The translations under genes were made by a program, and so were the position numbers. Under the pieces are notes generated by a model. That model did not search any database. It saw only the letters and a program-made list of their open reading frames with translations, and had not been told where the DNA came from. A DNA stretch of 9,899 nucleotides, taken from contig JAJPZL010000069.1 of the NCBI GenBank assembly GCA_021204375.1, forward strand, positions 1-9,899. The letters are read 5' to 3'. This DNA is from Bacteroides sp. GTDB taxonomy: Bacteria > Bacteroidota > Bacteroidia > Bacteroidales > Bacteroidaceae. Positions 1-7,246 of the stretch are shown in pieces (position 1 is the first letter of the stretch; each line of letters starts with the position of its first letter).

Positions 1-28
1 TCGATTCAATAACAAAAGTTGATTTTGA

Positions 29-418
29 AGTTCACCTATAAGAAATCGTATATCACGTTACACCCTGGAATTGATGCGGAAAGAACAAACCTATACCCTC
101 ACTTACTTTCCGGAAGAGTACAGGTAGGAGATGCTCCTGCTGGGTAGCCAATCGGGCAGGGAGAGTGAAAAGATGAAAGAGACCCGGCTCACAGCTATGC
201 GGACTCCTTCCGGTACTATCTCTTTCAAAGAGGCCCGGTTGATAATGGAGTGCCAGTTGACGCAGATCACTACCCCTGCTCCCGGTGATTTTTATACCAC
301 GGAGGCTAAAGAGTATATCCGTGAAGTTTATCAAACGGCGAGCGATTACCGCCACTATGTATTTGGAGAGATCACTCATTTCTGGATCCGGAGAGAGGAG
401 TTATTTAGTATATTTTAA
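29..418 (+). pseudogene. Flavin reductase family protein, decayed (N-terminus missing, in-frame TAG)
   Basis: The reading frame 29-418 gives a chain I recognise as the C-terminal two thirds of a flavin reductase-like FMN-binding protein of the type common in Bacteroidales. Recognisable blocks are RYTLELMRKEQTYTLTYFPE (from about 59), GSQSGRESEKMKET (the 'G..SGR..dK..ET' block), SFKEARLIMECQLTQI and YVFGEITHFWIRR near the end. Intact relatives are about 190 residues and reduce free or bound FMN with NAD(P)H. Two defects are visible. A TAG stop at 125-127 falls inside the conserved stretch, between TYFPEEYR and EMLLLGSQSG. Upstream the frame closes at a TGA (26-28) before the expected 60 or so N-terminal residues, and I could not find these in another frame of the first 28 bases. 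A short ORF starting at the ATG at 131 remains, but it lacks much of the flavin-binding fold. The last residues (EELFSIF) probably run past the ancestral stop. Family call fairly sure; the loss of function is inference. Confidence 0.72.
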
Positions 419-517
419 TGGATTTCAGGGCATACTTTTATGGAAAGAATACCGATCCCTTCTCTTTTTTACACCATACTCTATCTGTTTTCCTGCCGGA
501 TCTTATTCGTTTGTTAA
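419..517. other. Intergenic stretch, no feature seen
   Basis: The stretch between the flavin reductase remnant and the 22-bp repeat array is AT-rich and rich in T and C. The only open frame is a 25-codon peptide from the ATG at 439, with no family resemblance and no ribosome-binding context. I see no promoter or terminator that I would defend. Confidence 0.4.
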
Positions 518-683
518 GCTGTTTCTGATAAGAAATTAGTTGATCGCTGATGGGAAGTTAGGTTGTTTCTGGTGAGCAACTAACTGTTTTCTGATGGGAA
601 AACGCCCGGTTGCTGATGGGAAAATGCCCGGTTGCTCATCAGAAAACGGGCGGTAAACGATGAGCAACCGGGCAGTAAATGAC
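518..683. repeat. Degenerate tandem array with ~22-bp period (about 7.5 units)
   Basis: Seven and a half imperfect units of 21-24 bp follow one another: 518-540, 541-561, 562-584, 585-608, 609-630, 631-652, 653-674 and a partial unit 675-683. A typical unit is GTTGCTGATGGGAAAA plus YGCCCG. The core CTGATGGGAA recurs at 547-556, 591-600 and 613-622, sometimes in inverted form as CTCATCAGAA or GATGAGCAAC. The last four units are closest to 22 bp and the first ones more eroded. The unit is itself quasi-palindromic, so neighbouring copies can fold on each other. No ORF crosses it convincingly. It lies between two pseudogenes. Possible readings are a local tandem duplication of a REP-like or protein-binding element, or decayed repeat DNA; the sequence does not decide. 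Confidence 0.6.
625..674. repeat. 16-bp perfect inverted repeat inside the tandem array
   Basis: TGCCCGGTTGCTCATC (625-640) is matched exactly by GATGAGCAACCGGGCA (659-674), leaving an 18-base loop. A run of seven T follows at 684-690, nine bases past the stem, so on the + strand it resembles an intrinsic terminator, but the gap is too long for a standard one. It may equally be a by-product of the quasi-palindromic repeat units. There is no intact + strand gene immediately upstream for it to terminate. Confidence 0.55.
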
Positions 684-882
684 TTTTTTTCCGTTAGCTT
701 TTAATTAATAGGTAGTGAATTGTTTATCAGGAATAGGTAGATAGCAGGAAAGGGATCCTCTGATCTTTTATTATGTAAAAGGGTAATTATAAGGCTCTTG
801 CCGGAGGTGATACCGTTTTCCGGCCGTACGTATCCTTTCACCGGAGGGAGGGTGTTATAAGGCCGGGAAATTCTTGCTGGTG
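684..882. other. Intergenic stretch downstream of the GH109-like pseudogene, no gene seen
   Basis: This 3' flank of the GH109-like gene holds one 64-codon minus-strand open frame that overlaps that gene's end in another frame. It has no family resemblance and its composition is unlike the neighbours, so I leave it out as a gene. I see no clear terminator for the GH109-like gene and no RNA gene. Confidence 0.4.
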
Positions 883-2112
883 TTACTCTTTCCACCTGCC
901 CCGTGTAAAATCGGGTATTTCAACCGGCACGGAGCCCTTGTTAACCGAGGATTCGGTTAATTCCACCAGGCAGGACCATTCGGCTGCATCATATACATCC
1001 TGGTCTAACGGTAATCCCTGGTTCAGGCAGTGGATCAGTCGGGAGTCCATTATAAAATCCCGTAACCGGCGTTCCACGGCAACCTCTTTTCCTTTTTCTC
1101 CATACTCTTTTACAAAGGGGTGTTCATAGGTACGGAGCAATTCCCGGGTCTCTTCCTGACTGAGATACTCTTCGCTGCCGGGTGCGAATGCAAAGAGAGG
1201 AACCGGCTACTTCTGTGCCATGCCCCGGGTGCCTGTAATATGGTAAATACGGCTGTAAGGACGTGGATTACTGATATCGTGCTGGACCAGTATCGTTTTT
1301 CCCTGGATGGTCCGTATGAGGGTGGTATTCATATCTCCCTTTTTGTACTCTTTTTGTGCCTGCACACTTTCAGGGCCGAATTTCTCTATAGCATACTCCG
1401 TCATCCCAAACTGAGCGGAAGAGATAGAGACTAGATACGCCATCCGGTCGCTGCGGTGTATCCGGAGTAGCTGGCAGAGCGGCCCCAGTCCGTGGGTAGG
1501 ATAGGGATTCCCCGTATGTTGTTCGTTATGCCTGAGACTCCACATACCGTAATAGGTATGGGGATCGAAGTTCATGGCACGCAGGTCGTGTATATAGGCA
1601 CCTTCCGCATGTACGATCTCACCGAACAACCCTTGCCGGGCCATATTCAGCGTAGCCAGTTCAAACAGATCGTAGCAACAGTTCTCCAGCATCATGCAGT
1701 GGCGGCGGGTAGCTTCGGCTATATCTACCAATTGCCAGCACTCCCGCACCGAAAGAGCAGCGGGTACCTCTATGGCGACATGTTTACCCTGTTGCATGGC
1801 GTATACGGCAATAGGAGTATGGAGTTGCCAGTGGGTGCAATGATAGATTAGATCAATATCTGCACGTTCACAAACCAGTTTCCAGTCGTCAGGATCCCTA
1901 TATAAAGCAAGGGAAGGAATGTTGTGTGAGGTGATAATAGTGGAAGCCTCTTTCAGTCGTTCGGGTTGCAGATCGCACAAAGCTATAATACGGCAACCGC
2001 GGATATAAAGGAGACGATGGACCGCGAGCATTCCGCGGTTACCCAATCCGATAATGGCGATATTTACTAAAGGGATGGGTGAACAGGAGAGTCCGATGAC
2101 GTGCGGTTTCAT
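883..2112 (-). pseudogene. GH109-like Gfo/Idh/MocA oxidoreductase, interrupted by in-frame TAG
   Basis: Read from the ATG at 2112 through one TAG at 1209-1207, this is a single frame of 410 codons including both stops, close to the 400-480 of GH109-type proteins. These use tightly bound NAD+ to cleave glycosides such as alpha-N-acetylgalactosaminides. The N-terminal Rossmann motif is IAIIGLGNRG (residues 18-27), followed by EVPAALSVRECWQLVD, RRHCMMLENCCYD, GEGAYIHDLR-like (AEGAYIHDLR) and GNPYPTHGLGPL, all typical of the subfamily. After the TAG the same frame continues with PVPLFAFAPGSEEYLS and ends NQGLPLDQDVYDAAEW and IPDFTRGRWKE, the family's C-terminus. The stop replaces the residue after GMAQK, where relatives have Tyr, so one base change (TAC/TAT to TAG) explains it. 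The Gly-Gly-His-Gly-Gly stretch I expect before DFIMDSRLI is not visible; VAVERRLR stands there. No signal peptide is evident. The 301-residue truncated product lacks the end of the C-terminal domain. I find no -7 element in the 38 bases between its ATG and the asd terminator. Confidence 0.82.
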
Positions 2113-2144
2113 TTTTTTCAGGATTTAGCAGGTTAGGTTTTTAT

Positions 2145-2182
2145 AAAAAAGGTAGTAGAATGGCTCAGCCATTCTACTACCT
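2145..2182 (-). terminator. Intrinsic terminator of asd
   Basis: AGGTAGTAGAATGGCT (2150-2165) pairs perfectly with AGCCATTCTACTACCT (2167-2182). Read on the minus strand, this 15-16 bp stem with a tiny loop begins 13 bases after the asd TAA and is followed by six T (2150-2145). This is a textbook rho-independent terminator. It also separates asd from the GH109-like pseudogene in the same orientation, which would therefore depend on read-through or on an unseen promoter. Confidence 0.9.
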
Positions 2183-2195
2183 GCCGGTATCTTTC

Positions 2196-3203
2196 TTACA
2201 TATCTTTTTCGGCGATCAGGTACTCTGCGATCTGAACGGCGTTCAGTGCAGCCCCTTTCTTGATCTGGTCGCTTACGGTCCAGAAGGTGAGCCCGTTCTC
2301 GTTGGCAAGGTCTTTGCGGATGCGTCCTACATATACGGGGTCTTTTCCTGAAAGGAAGAGCGGCATCGGGTACTCTTTCTTTTCCGGATCGTCCTGCAAT
2401 ACCAGGCCTGTACCGTTGGCAAATGCCTGGCGGGCTTCTTCTACGGAGACGGGACGTTCTATCTCTACCCAGATGCTTTCCGAGTGAGCCCGGAGGGCCG
2501 GTACACGTACGCAGGTGGCACTTACCTCTACATCCGAGTGCATGATCTTGCGGGTTTCGTTGTACATCTTCATCTCCTCTTTGGTGTATCCGTTCTCTGT
2601 AAAAACATCTACCTGCGGGATCAGGTTGAAGGCAAGCTGGTAGGCAAATTTATCCACAGTTACCTCTTCGCCGGCCAGGATCTGGCGGTACTGTTCGTAG
2701 AGTTCGTCCATCGCAGCGGCACCAGCACCACTGGCAGCCTGGTAAGTGGATACATGTACCCGTTTGATATGGGAGAGGTTCTCAATGGCTTTCAGGGCCA
2801 CTACCATCTGAATGGTTGTACAATTCGGGTTGGCAATTACGCCGCGCGGACGTTTCTTTGCATCTTCAGCATTCACTTCTGGAACTACCAAAGGTACATC
2901 ATCGTCCATCCGGAACGCACTTGAATTATCGATCATCACTGCTCCATATTGAGTAATGGTCTTTTCAAATTCTTTGGAGGTTCCGGCTCCGGCTGAGGTG
3001 AAAGCGATATCAACACCTTTGAAGTCATCGTTGTGTTGCAGAAGTTTGACCTCGATCTCCTTACCGCGGAAGGTGTATTTACTACCGGCACTGCGTTTGG
3101 AACCGAATAGTACAAGCTCATCCAACGGGAAGTCTCTTTCATCGAGTACGCGCAGGAACTCTTGTCCCACAGCACCACTAACACCAACAATAGCTACTTT
3201 CAT
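2196..3203 (-). CDS. asd: Aspartate-semialdehyde dehydrogenase
   Basis: This cytoplasmic enzyme reduces L-aspartyl-4-phosphate with NADPH to L-aspartate-4-semialdehyde, the branch point to lysine/diaminopimelate, threonine and methionine. The 335-residue length is normal for the family. Seen in the sequence: the dinucleotide-binding loop GVSGAVG (residues 7-13), the phosphate-binding region NSSAFR (93-98), the catalytic cysteine in NPNCTT (C128), YQAASGAG (Q155 in the active site) and RAHSES with the acid/base histidine H240. The ATG at 3203 is preceded by an A-rich leader (AACAAAAGAAAAAAG), usual for Bacteroidota. It is monocistronic: a strong terminator follows 13 bases after the TAA and a divergent gene lies upstream. 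A possible -7 element lies about 70 bases upstream. No lesion is visible, as expected for an enzyme needed for peptidoglycan synthesis. Confidence 0.97.
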   Translation of the reverse strand: MKVAIVGVSGAVGQEFLRVLDERDFPLDELVLFGSKRSAGSKYTFRGKEIEVKLLQHNDDFKGVDIAFTSAGAGTSKEFEKTITQYGAVMIDNSSAFRMDDDVPLVVPEVNAEDAKKRPRGVIANPNCTTIQMVVALKAIENLSHIKRVHVSTYQAASGAGAAAMDELYEQYRQILAGEEVTVDKFAYQLAFNLIPQVDVFTENGYTKEEMKMYNETRKIMHSDVEVSATCVRVPALRAHSESIWVEIERPVSVEEARQAFANGTGLVLQDDPEKKEYPMPLFLSGKDPVYVGRIRKDLANENGLTFWTVSDQIKKGAALNAVQIAEYLIAEKDM

Positions 3204-3244
3204 CTTTTTTCTTTTGTTAATTAATAATTAAACGGTTATTCTTT

Positions 3245-3252
3245 TATCTTTG
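3245..3252 (+). promoter_or_regulatory. Candidate -7 element for the lamin-tail lipoprotein gene
   Basis: TATCTTTG matches TAnnTTTG exactly and lies about 60 bases before the ATG at 3313. A TTTG at 3213-3216 is too far upstream (28 bp) for a good -33. If both this and the minus-strand element are used, the two divergent promoters overlap within about 110 bp. Confidence 0.38.
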
Positions 3253-3272
3253 TGACCAGAAATAACACACTG

Positions 3273-3280
3273 CAAAATTA
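3273..3280 (-). promoter_or_regulatory. Candidate -7 element for asd
   Basis: On the minus strand the octamer reads TAATTTTG, matching the Bacteroidota -7 consensus TAnnTTTG. It would place the start of transcription about 60 bases before the asd ATG. I see no TTTG -33 partner at the usual distance, so support is from one element only. Confidence 0.35.
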
Positions 3281-3312
3281 GTACAATTTTGCCATATTAA
3301 TCGCTGAATCCT

Positions 3313-4284
3313 ATGAAAAGAATCATTTATTGCACTGTTTTTTTTGTTTTTTCTTACTAACTGCTATCTACCGGAAAGCGAACTATCGGATGAGGAATTC
3401 TCTTCTGATCCAGTTCAGCCGGTTCCCGAAGGGGTTACCGAACTCTCTTCCGGTGCTCTCCTCTTCAATGAGATCATGTTCCATCCCAAGCCATCGGGAC
3501 AAGAGTATATGGAACTCTATAATAATAGTGGTCAGAATATAGATATCCGGGGGATGATTCTGCGTAAAAAGCGGGAAGACGGCAGCTATATGACGGGTAG
3601 CTGGCTGCTTGCCGGTGAAGAATCTGTGTTTGCTGCGGCTTCCTATCTTTGCTTTACGGCCAACCGTGAAACGGTGATCCAACAATACGATGCGCCTGCG
3701 GAGTGTGTGGTGGAAGTTCCCGGATTATCTGCCCTCAATAATAGTTCCGGTATATTGGTCTTACTCTCTGCGGAGGGAGAAGTGATCGATGAAGTGAGCT
3801 ATACGGTAAAAATGCACACCACGTTGCAAAGTGATAAGAGTGGGATCTCCTTAGAGAAGAGACATCCTGCGCTTTCCTCCGGTGATCCGGATAACTGGCG
3901 TTCGGCGGCTGAAGATTATGGATATGCTACCCCGGGGCGGGAGAATTCCATTCATACGGAGTCCGGCTCCGCATCGGATCAGCCGGAGTTCCGGCTGGAA
4001 AGCACCCGGTTTAATCCCTGGCAGGGAGAGAGGCTGCTCCTGCATTTCCAACTTCCGGGAGACGGATACCTGGTGCGGGCAGTGGTTTACGATATAACCG
4101 GCGTAACCGTTTGTAAGCTATACCACAACCATTCGGTAGGAACTTCGGGTACACTCAGCTGGGACGGAAAGAGTACACAGGGAAAGATACAGCTATCGGG
4201 GAGCTATATTTTATTGTAGAATTGTTGCATCCCGACCACGGGGTGGTAAAGAAGTATAAATTCTCCTTCCGGATCGTAAAGTAA
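3313..4284 (+). pseudogene. Lamin-tail-domain lipoprotein with a frameshift near each end
   Basis: The main open frame (3344-4219) holds a lamin tail domain: LLFNEIMFHPKPSGQEYMEL then YNNSGQNIDIRG, with the closing DPDNWRSAAEDYGYATPG. A FlgD-like Ig fold of the kind found at the end of Bacteroidota surface proteins follows (FNPWQGERLLLHFQLPGDGY ... VVYDITGVTV ... GTLSWDGKSTQGK). Such proteins are thought to be envelope-associated; no enzyme activity is known to me. The start lies in another frame: ATG at 3313 gives MKRIIYCTVFFVF and stops at a TAA. Removing one T from the T8 run at 3338-3345 joins it to the main frame as MKRIIYCTVFLFFLTNC, a proper lipoprotein signal with the lipobox LTNC. 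At the other end the frame stops at TAG 4217-4219 after GSYILL; restoring one G beside 4216 gives LLVELLHPDHGVVKKYKFSF and a TAA at 4282-4284, matching the usual end of this fold. A TTG start at 3344 would give a protein without a signal peptide. Either a decaying gene or, for the T8 tract, slippage-controlled expression. Confidence 0.75.
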
Positions 4285-4296
4285 AGGAACAGGATC

Positions 4297-4327
4297 TTTG
4301 TGAACTCCCATCTTTTTTGTTATTTTG
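4297..4327 (+). promoter_or_regulatory. Candidate promoter of the antiporter-tcdA-lolD unit
   Basis: TTTG at 4297-4300 is followed after 20 bases by TATTTTG at 4321-4327, close to the Bacteroidota pattern TTTG-N19-TAnnTTTG (one T short in the -7 box). It lies 46 bases before the antiporter ATG, in the gap after the lipoprotein remnant, and is the only such pair I see there. Confidence 0.5.
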
Positions 4328-4373
4328 CAAAAACATTCAAGAGAAACAATAACCTGATTTTACGAAAAGAAAA

Positions 4374-6506
4374 ATGGATCTGTTTGATAATCTTCATTTA
4401 CCTGTAACTGATCCTACTTGGATATTCTTTCTGGTACTTCTCATCATCCTGTTCGCACCGATGATCCTGGGAAGATTACGGATCCCTCATATTATAGGTA
4501 TGATCCTGGCAGGGATCGTGGTGGGTGAGTACGGTTTTAATATATTAGAGAGGGACAGTAGTTTTGAACTCTTTGGAAAAGTAGGATTATATTATATTAT
4601 GTTTCTGGCGGGTCTTGAAATGGATATGGACGATTCCAAGAAGAACCGGTTCAAAGCTCTTGTCTTCGGCTTTTTTACCTTTTTGATCCCGATGGGGCTG
4701 GGGGTATGGAGCAATATGGAGTTCCTGGGGTACAATTTTACCACTTCGGTATTGCTGGCCAGTATGTATGCCTCGCATACCCTGATCGCTTATCCTATTA
4801 TCAGCCGGTATGGTCTTACCCGCCTCCGGAGTGTGAGTATCACCATTAGGGGGACTGCTATTACCGTAACCCTGGCTCTGTTGGTGCTGGCTGGGATCAC
4901 AGGGATATATAAGGATGAAGTAGACCACTGGTTCTGGATTGAACTGGGTGTAAAGGTGACGTTGGTATGTACGGTGCTGATCTTCTTCCTTCCCCTGATC
5001 TGCCGCTGGTTTTTCCGTACGTACGAAGATAACATTATGCAGTTCATCTTCGTATTGGCTGCGGTGTTCCTGGGAGGGGGATTGTTCGACCTGGCGGGAC
5101 TGGAAGGGATCCTGGGAGCCTTCCTGGTGGGATTGATCCTGAACCGGCTTATTCCCTACGTCTCTCCGCTGATGAACCGCCTGGAGTTTGTGGGAAATGC
5201 TCTCTTTATTCCTTATTTCCTGATCGGGGTGGGGATGATCATTGATGTGCGGACGCTTTTTACCGGTGGAGAGGCCCTGAAAGTAGCGGTCGTTATGACG
5301 GTAGTGGCTACTCTTTCCAAATGGGTAACTGCCTGGATCACACAAAAAAGTTTCCGGATGCAGCCGGAGGAGCGTTCGGTAATGTTCGGGCTCAGTAATG
5401 CCCAGGCGGCTGCTACATTGGCTGCCGTGCTCATTAGTAATAGAATTGAAGTCTCTCCGGGAGTACCGTTGCTCAATGATGATGTACTTAACGGTACGGT
5501 GGTAATGATCCTCTTTACCTGTATTATCAGTTCGCTGGCTACCGAGCGGGCTGCCCGTAAAATTGTATTGATGGATAATACGGAAGAGGTAGAGAATAGA
5601 CCTCAGGAGGAGGAGAATATCCTGATCCCGATGTCAAATCCTGATACGATTGAATACCTGATCAATACGGCTCTTATAATGAAAGACCCCAGGCGGAAGG
5701 ATGGTCTTATCGGATTGAACGTGATCAATGATAATAATACTACTGAACTCAAACAGATACAAGGAAAACGGTACCTCGAACAGGCTGCTAAAATTGCTGC
5801 TTCTGCCGATGTAACCCTGCATACGGTTACCCGTTTCGACCTGAATATCGCTTCCGGTATCATTCATACTTACCGGGAATACAATGCTTCTGAGGTGGTT
5901 ATCGGTCTTCACCGGAAAACCAATATTGTAGACTCTTTCTACGGAAGTAAGACAGAGAGCCTGCTGAAAGGGTTACACCGTCAGATCATGATCGTCCGTT
6001 TCCTGATGCCGGTTAATACCATGCGCCGTATTATTGTGGCTGTTCCCCTGAAGGCGGAATTTGAAGTCGGTTTTACCAAATGGGTGGAGAGACTTTGTCG
6101 GATGGGAAGCCAGATAGGGTGCCGGGTACATTTTTGTGCCACCCGGCAAACCATGGGGCGTATCAGTAGTTATATTAATAAGCATTACAAAGCGTTGCGG
6201 ACGGATTATACGCTGATGGATTCCTGGGATGATCTGATAAACCTCTCCAGGCAGGTGGACTTTGAGCATCTGCTGGTTATTGTAACGGCCCGCCGAGGGA
6301 CTATCTCTTACCATGCCGACTTTGAGGATCTTCCTACTTTGATCGGGAAATATTTTTCCAACAACAGTCTGATGGTGCTTTATCCCGACCAATACGGCGA
6401 TCCGGATGAGACGATCACCTTCTCCGATCCGCGTGGGCAGAGTGAGTCGCTGCAATACGAAAGCGTGGGACGCTGGTTCTATAAATGGTTTAAAAAGAAA
6501 GAGTAG
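4374..6506 (+). CDS. Cation:proton antiporter (CPA2 family) with cytosolic USP-like C-terminal region
   Basis: This is an inner-membrane monovalent cation/H+ exchanger, with a role in pH and Na+ or K+ balance by family; the ion is not readable from sequence. Residues 15-395 form a Na+/H+ exchanger domain with about 12 hydrophobic segments: LRIPHIIGMILAGIVVGEYG (35-54), the hallmark FLAGLEMD (77-84), GLEGILGAFLVGL (242-254), LIGVGM (283-288) and GLSNAQAAATLAAV (339-352). Where many CPA2 proteins have an Asn-Asp or Asp-Asp pair in the core helix, this one has ASMYASHTLIAYPI (129-142) with no acidic residue. Residues 414-705 are soluble and look like two universal-stress-protein-like halves (EVVIGLHRK at 507-515; RRIIVAVPLK at 551-560), probably regulatory. 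The 710 residues fit Bacteroidales homologues with such a tail. The ATG at 4374 follows an A-rich leader (ACGAAAAGAAAA). tcdA follows 9 bases after the TAG (a second TAG is adjacent), so co-transcription is likely. Confidence 0.9.
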   Translation: MDLFDNLHLPVTDPTWIFFLVLLIILFAPMILGRLRIPHIIGMILAGIVVGEYGFNILERDSSFELFGKVGLYYIMFLAGLEMDMDDSKKNRFKALVFGFFTFLIPMGLGVWSNMEFLGYNFTTSVLLASMYASHTLIAYPIISRYGLTRLRSVSITIRGTAITVTLALLVLAGITGIYKDEVDHWFWIELGVKVTLVCTVLIFFLPLICRWFFRTYEDNIMQFIFVLAAVFLGGGLFDLAGLEGILGAFLVGLILNRLIPYVSPLMNRLEFVGNALFIPYFLIGVGMIIDVRTLFTGGEALKVAVVMTVVATLSKWVTAWITQKSFRMQPEERSVMFGLSNAQAAATLAAVLISNRIEVSPGVPLLNDDVLNGTVVMILFTCIISSLATERAARKIVLMDNTEEVENRPQEEENILIPMSNPDTIEYLINTALIMKDPRRKDGLIGLNVINDNNTTELKQIQGKRYLEQAAKIAASADVTLHTVTRFDLNIASGIIHTYREYNASEVVIGLHRKTNIVDSFYGSKTESLLKGLHRQIMIVRFLMPVNTMRRIIVAVPLKAEFEVGFTKWVERLCRMGSQIGCRVHFCATRQTMGRISSYINKHYKALRTDYTLMDSWDDLINLSRQVDFEHLLVIVTARRGTISYHADFEDLPTLIGKYFSNNSLMVLYPDQYGDPDETITFSDPRGQSESLQYESVGRWFYKWFKKKE

Positions 6507-6515
6507 TAGCAGGAA

Positions 6516-7223
6516 ATGGAGTGGAAACAACGTACCGAAGTTCTCTTCGGAACAGAGAAAACAGAACGGATGAGCCAGGCACATGTATTGGTGGTGGGCC
6601 TGGGAGGGGTTGGAGCCTATGCGGCGGAGCAGATCTGCCGGGCCGGAGTAGGGAAGATGACGATTGTGGATGGGGATACCATTCAACCCAGCAATATCAA
6701 TCGTCAGCTTCCGGCACTGCATTCTACGCTCGGGCTGGAAAAGGCGGCTGTAGTGGCGGCCCGTCTGAAGGATATTAATCCGGATCTGCGGCTTACCGTA
6801 CATTCGCTCTATCTGAAAGAGGATACTATTCCGGAGTTGCTGGATTCGGATACGTTCGATTTCATTGTAGATGCTATTGATACGCTCAGTCCGAAATGTT
6901 CTTTGATCTACCATGCGCTGAACCGTCGGCTCCGTATTGTTTCCAGCATGGGAGCCGGTGCCAAAAGTGATATTACCCAGGTACGTTTTGCCGATATCCG
7001 GGATACTTATCATTGCGGGCTAAGTAAAGCGGTGCGGAAACGGTTGCAAAAGATGGGGGTAAAACGTAAACTTCCTGTTGTGTTCAGTACGGAACAGCCC
7101 GATCCGGAGGCAGTCATACTCACGGAAGGAGAGCGGAATAAAAAATCGACCTGTGGTACGGTGAGTTATATGCCGGCGGTATTCGGTTGTTACCTGGCAG
7201 AATATATGATAAAGAGATTATAA
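6516..7223 (+). CDS. tcdA: tRNA threonylcarbamoyladenosine dehydratase
   Basis: An E1-like ATP-dependent enzyme that cyclises t6A to ct6A at position 37 of ANN-decoding tRNAs. Seen in the sequence: the nucleotide-binding loop GLGGVG (28-33), DGD (52-54), NINRQ (60-64, the conserved arginine of the ThiF/MoeB fold), LGLEKA with K76, the VDAID segment (118-122) and RIVSSMGAGAKSD (140-152), which is characteristic of TcdA rather than of MoeB or ThiF. There are no paired CxxC zinc motifs, again as in TcdA. The 235-residue length is typical of Bacteroidota forms. It begins 9 bases after the antiporter and lolD-like follows after 23 bases, so the three probably share a transcript. AGGA at 6511-6514, right before the ATG, is a poor-spaced Shine-Dalgarno and probably unimportant. 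No lesions. Confidence 0.95.
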   Translation: MEWKQRTEVLFGTEKTERMSQAHVLVVGLGGVGAYAAEQICRAGVGKMTIVDGDTIQPSNINRQLPALHSTLGLEKAAVVAARLKDINPDLRLTVHSLYLKEDTIPELLDSDTFDFIVDAIDTLSPKCSLIYHALNRRLRIVSSMGAGAKSDITQVRFADIRDTYHCGLSKAVRKRLQKMGVKRKLPVVFSTEQPDPEAVILTEGERNKKSTCGTVSYMPAVFGCYLAEYMIKRL

Positions 7224-7246
7224 ACCATTTATAAAACAGAGAAAGT

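Noticed and set aside
701..895. Minus-strand 64-codon open frame after the GH109-like gene.
   Set aside because: It overlaps the end of the GH109-like gene in another frame, has no start context, no family resemblance and no neighbour that suggests a role.
125..1209. Reassignment of TAG to an amino acid, since two genes carry in-frame TAG codons in otherwise continuous homology.
   Set aside because: The antiporter and the acyloxyacyl hydrolase remnant end at TAG where the family ends; another lesion is TAA, and others are indels or a lost start codon. Decay explains all of them. No release-factor or suppressor tRNA evidence is in the window.
5973..7013. A 346-codon minus-strand open frame opposite the antiporter end and tcdA.
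   Set aside because: It covers two well-supported genes on the other strand, has no recognisable domain, and is rich in the residues expected from an antisense shadow. The same holds for the 252-codon frame at 4587-5345.
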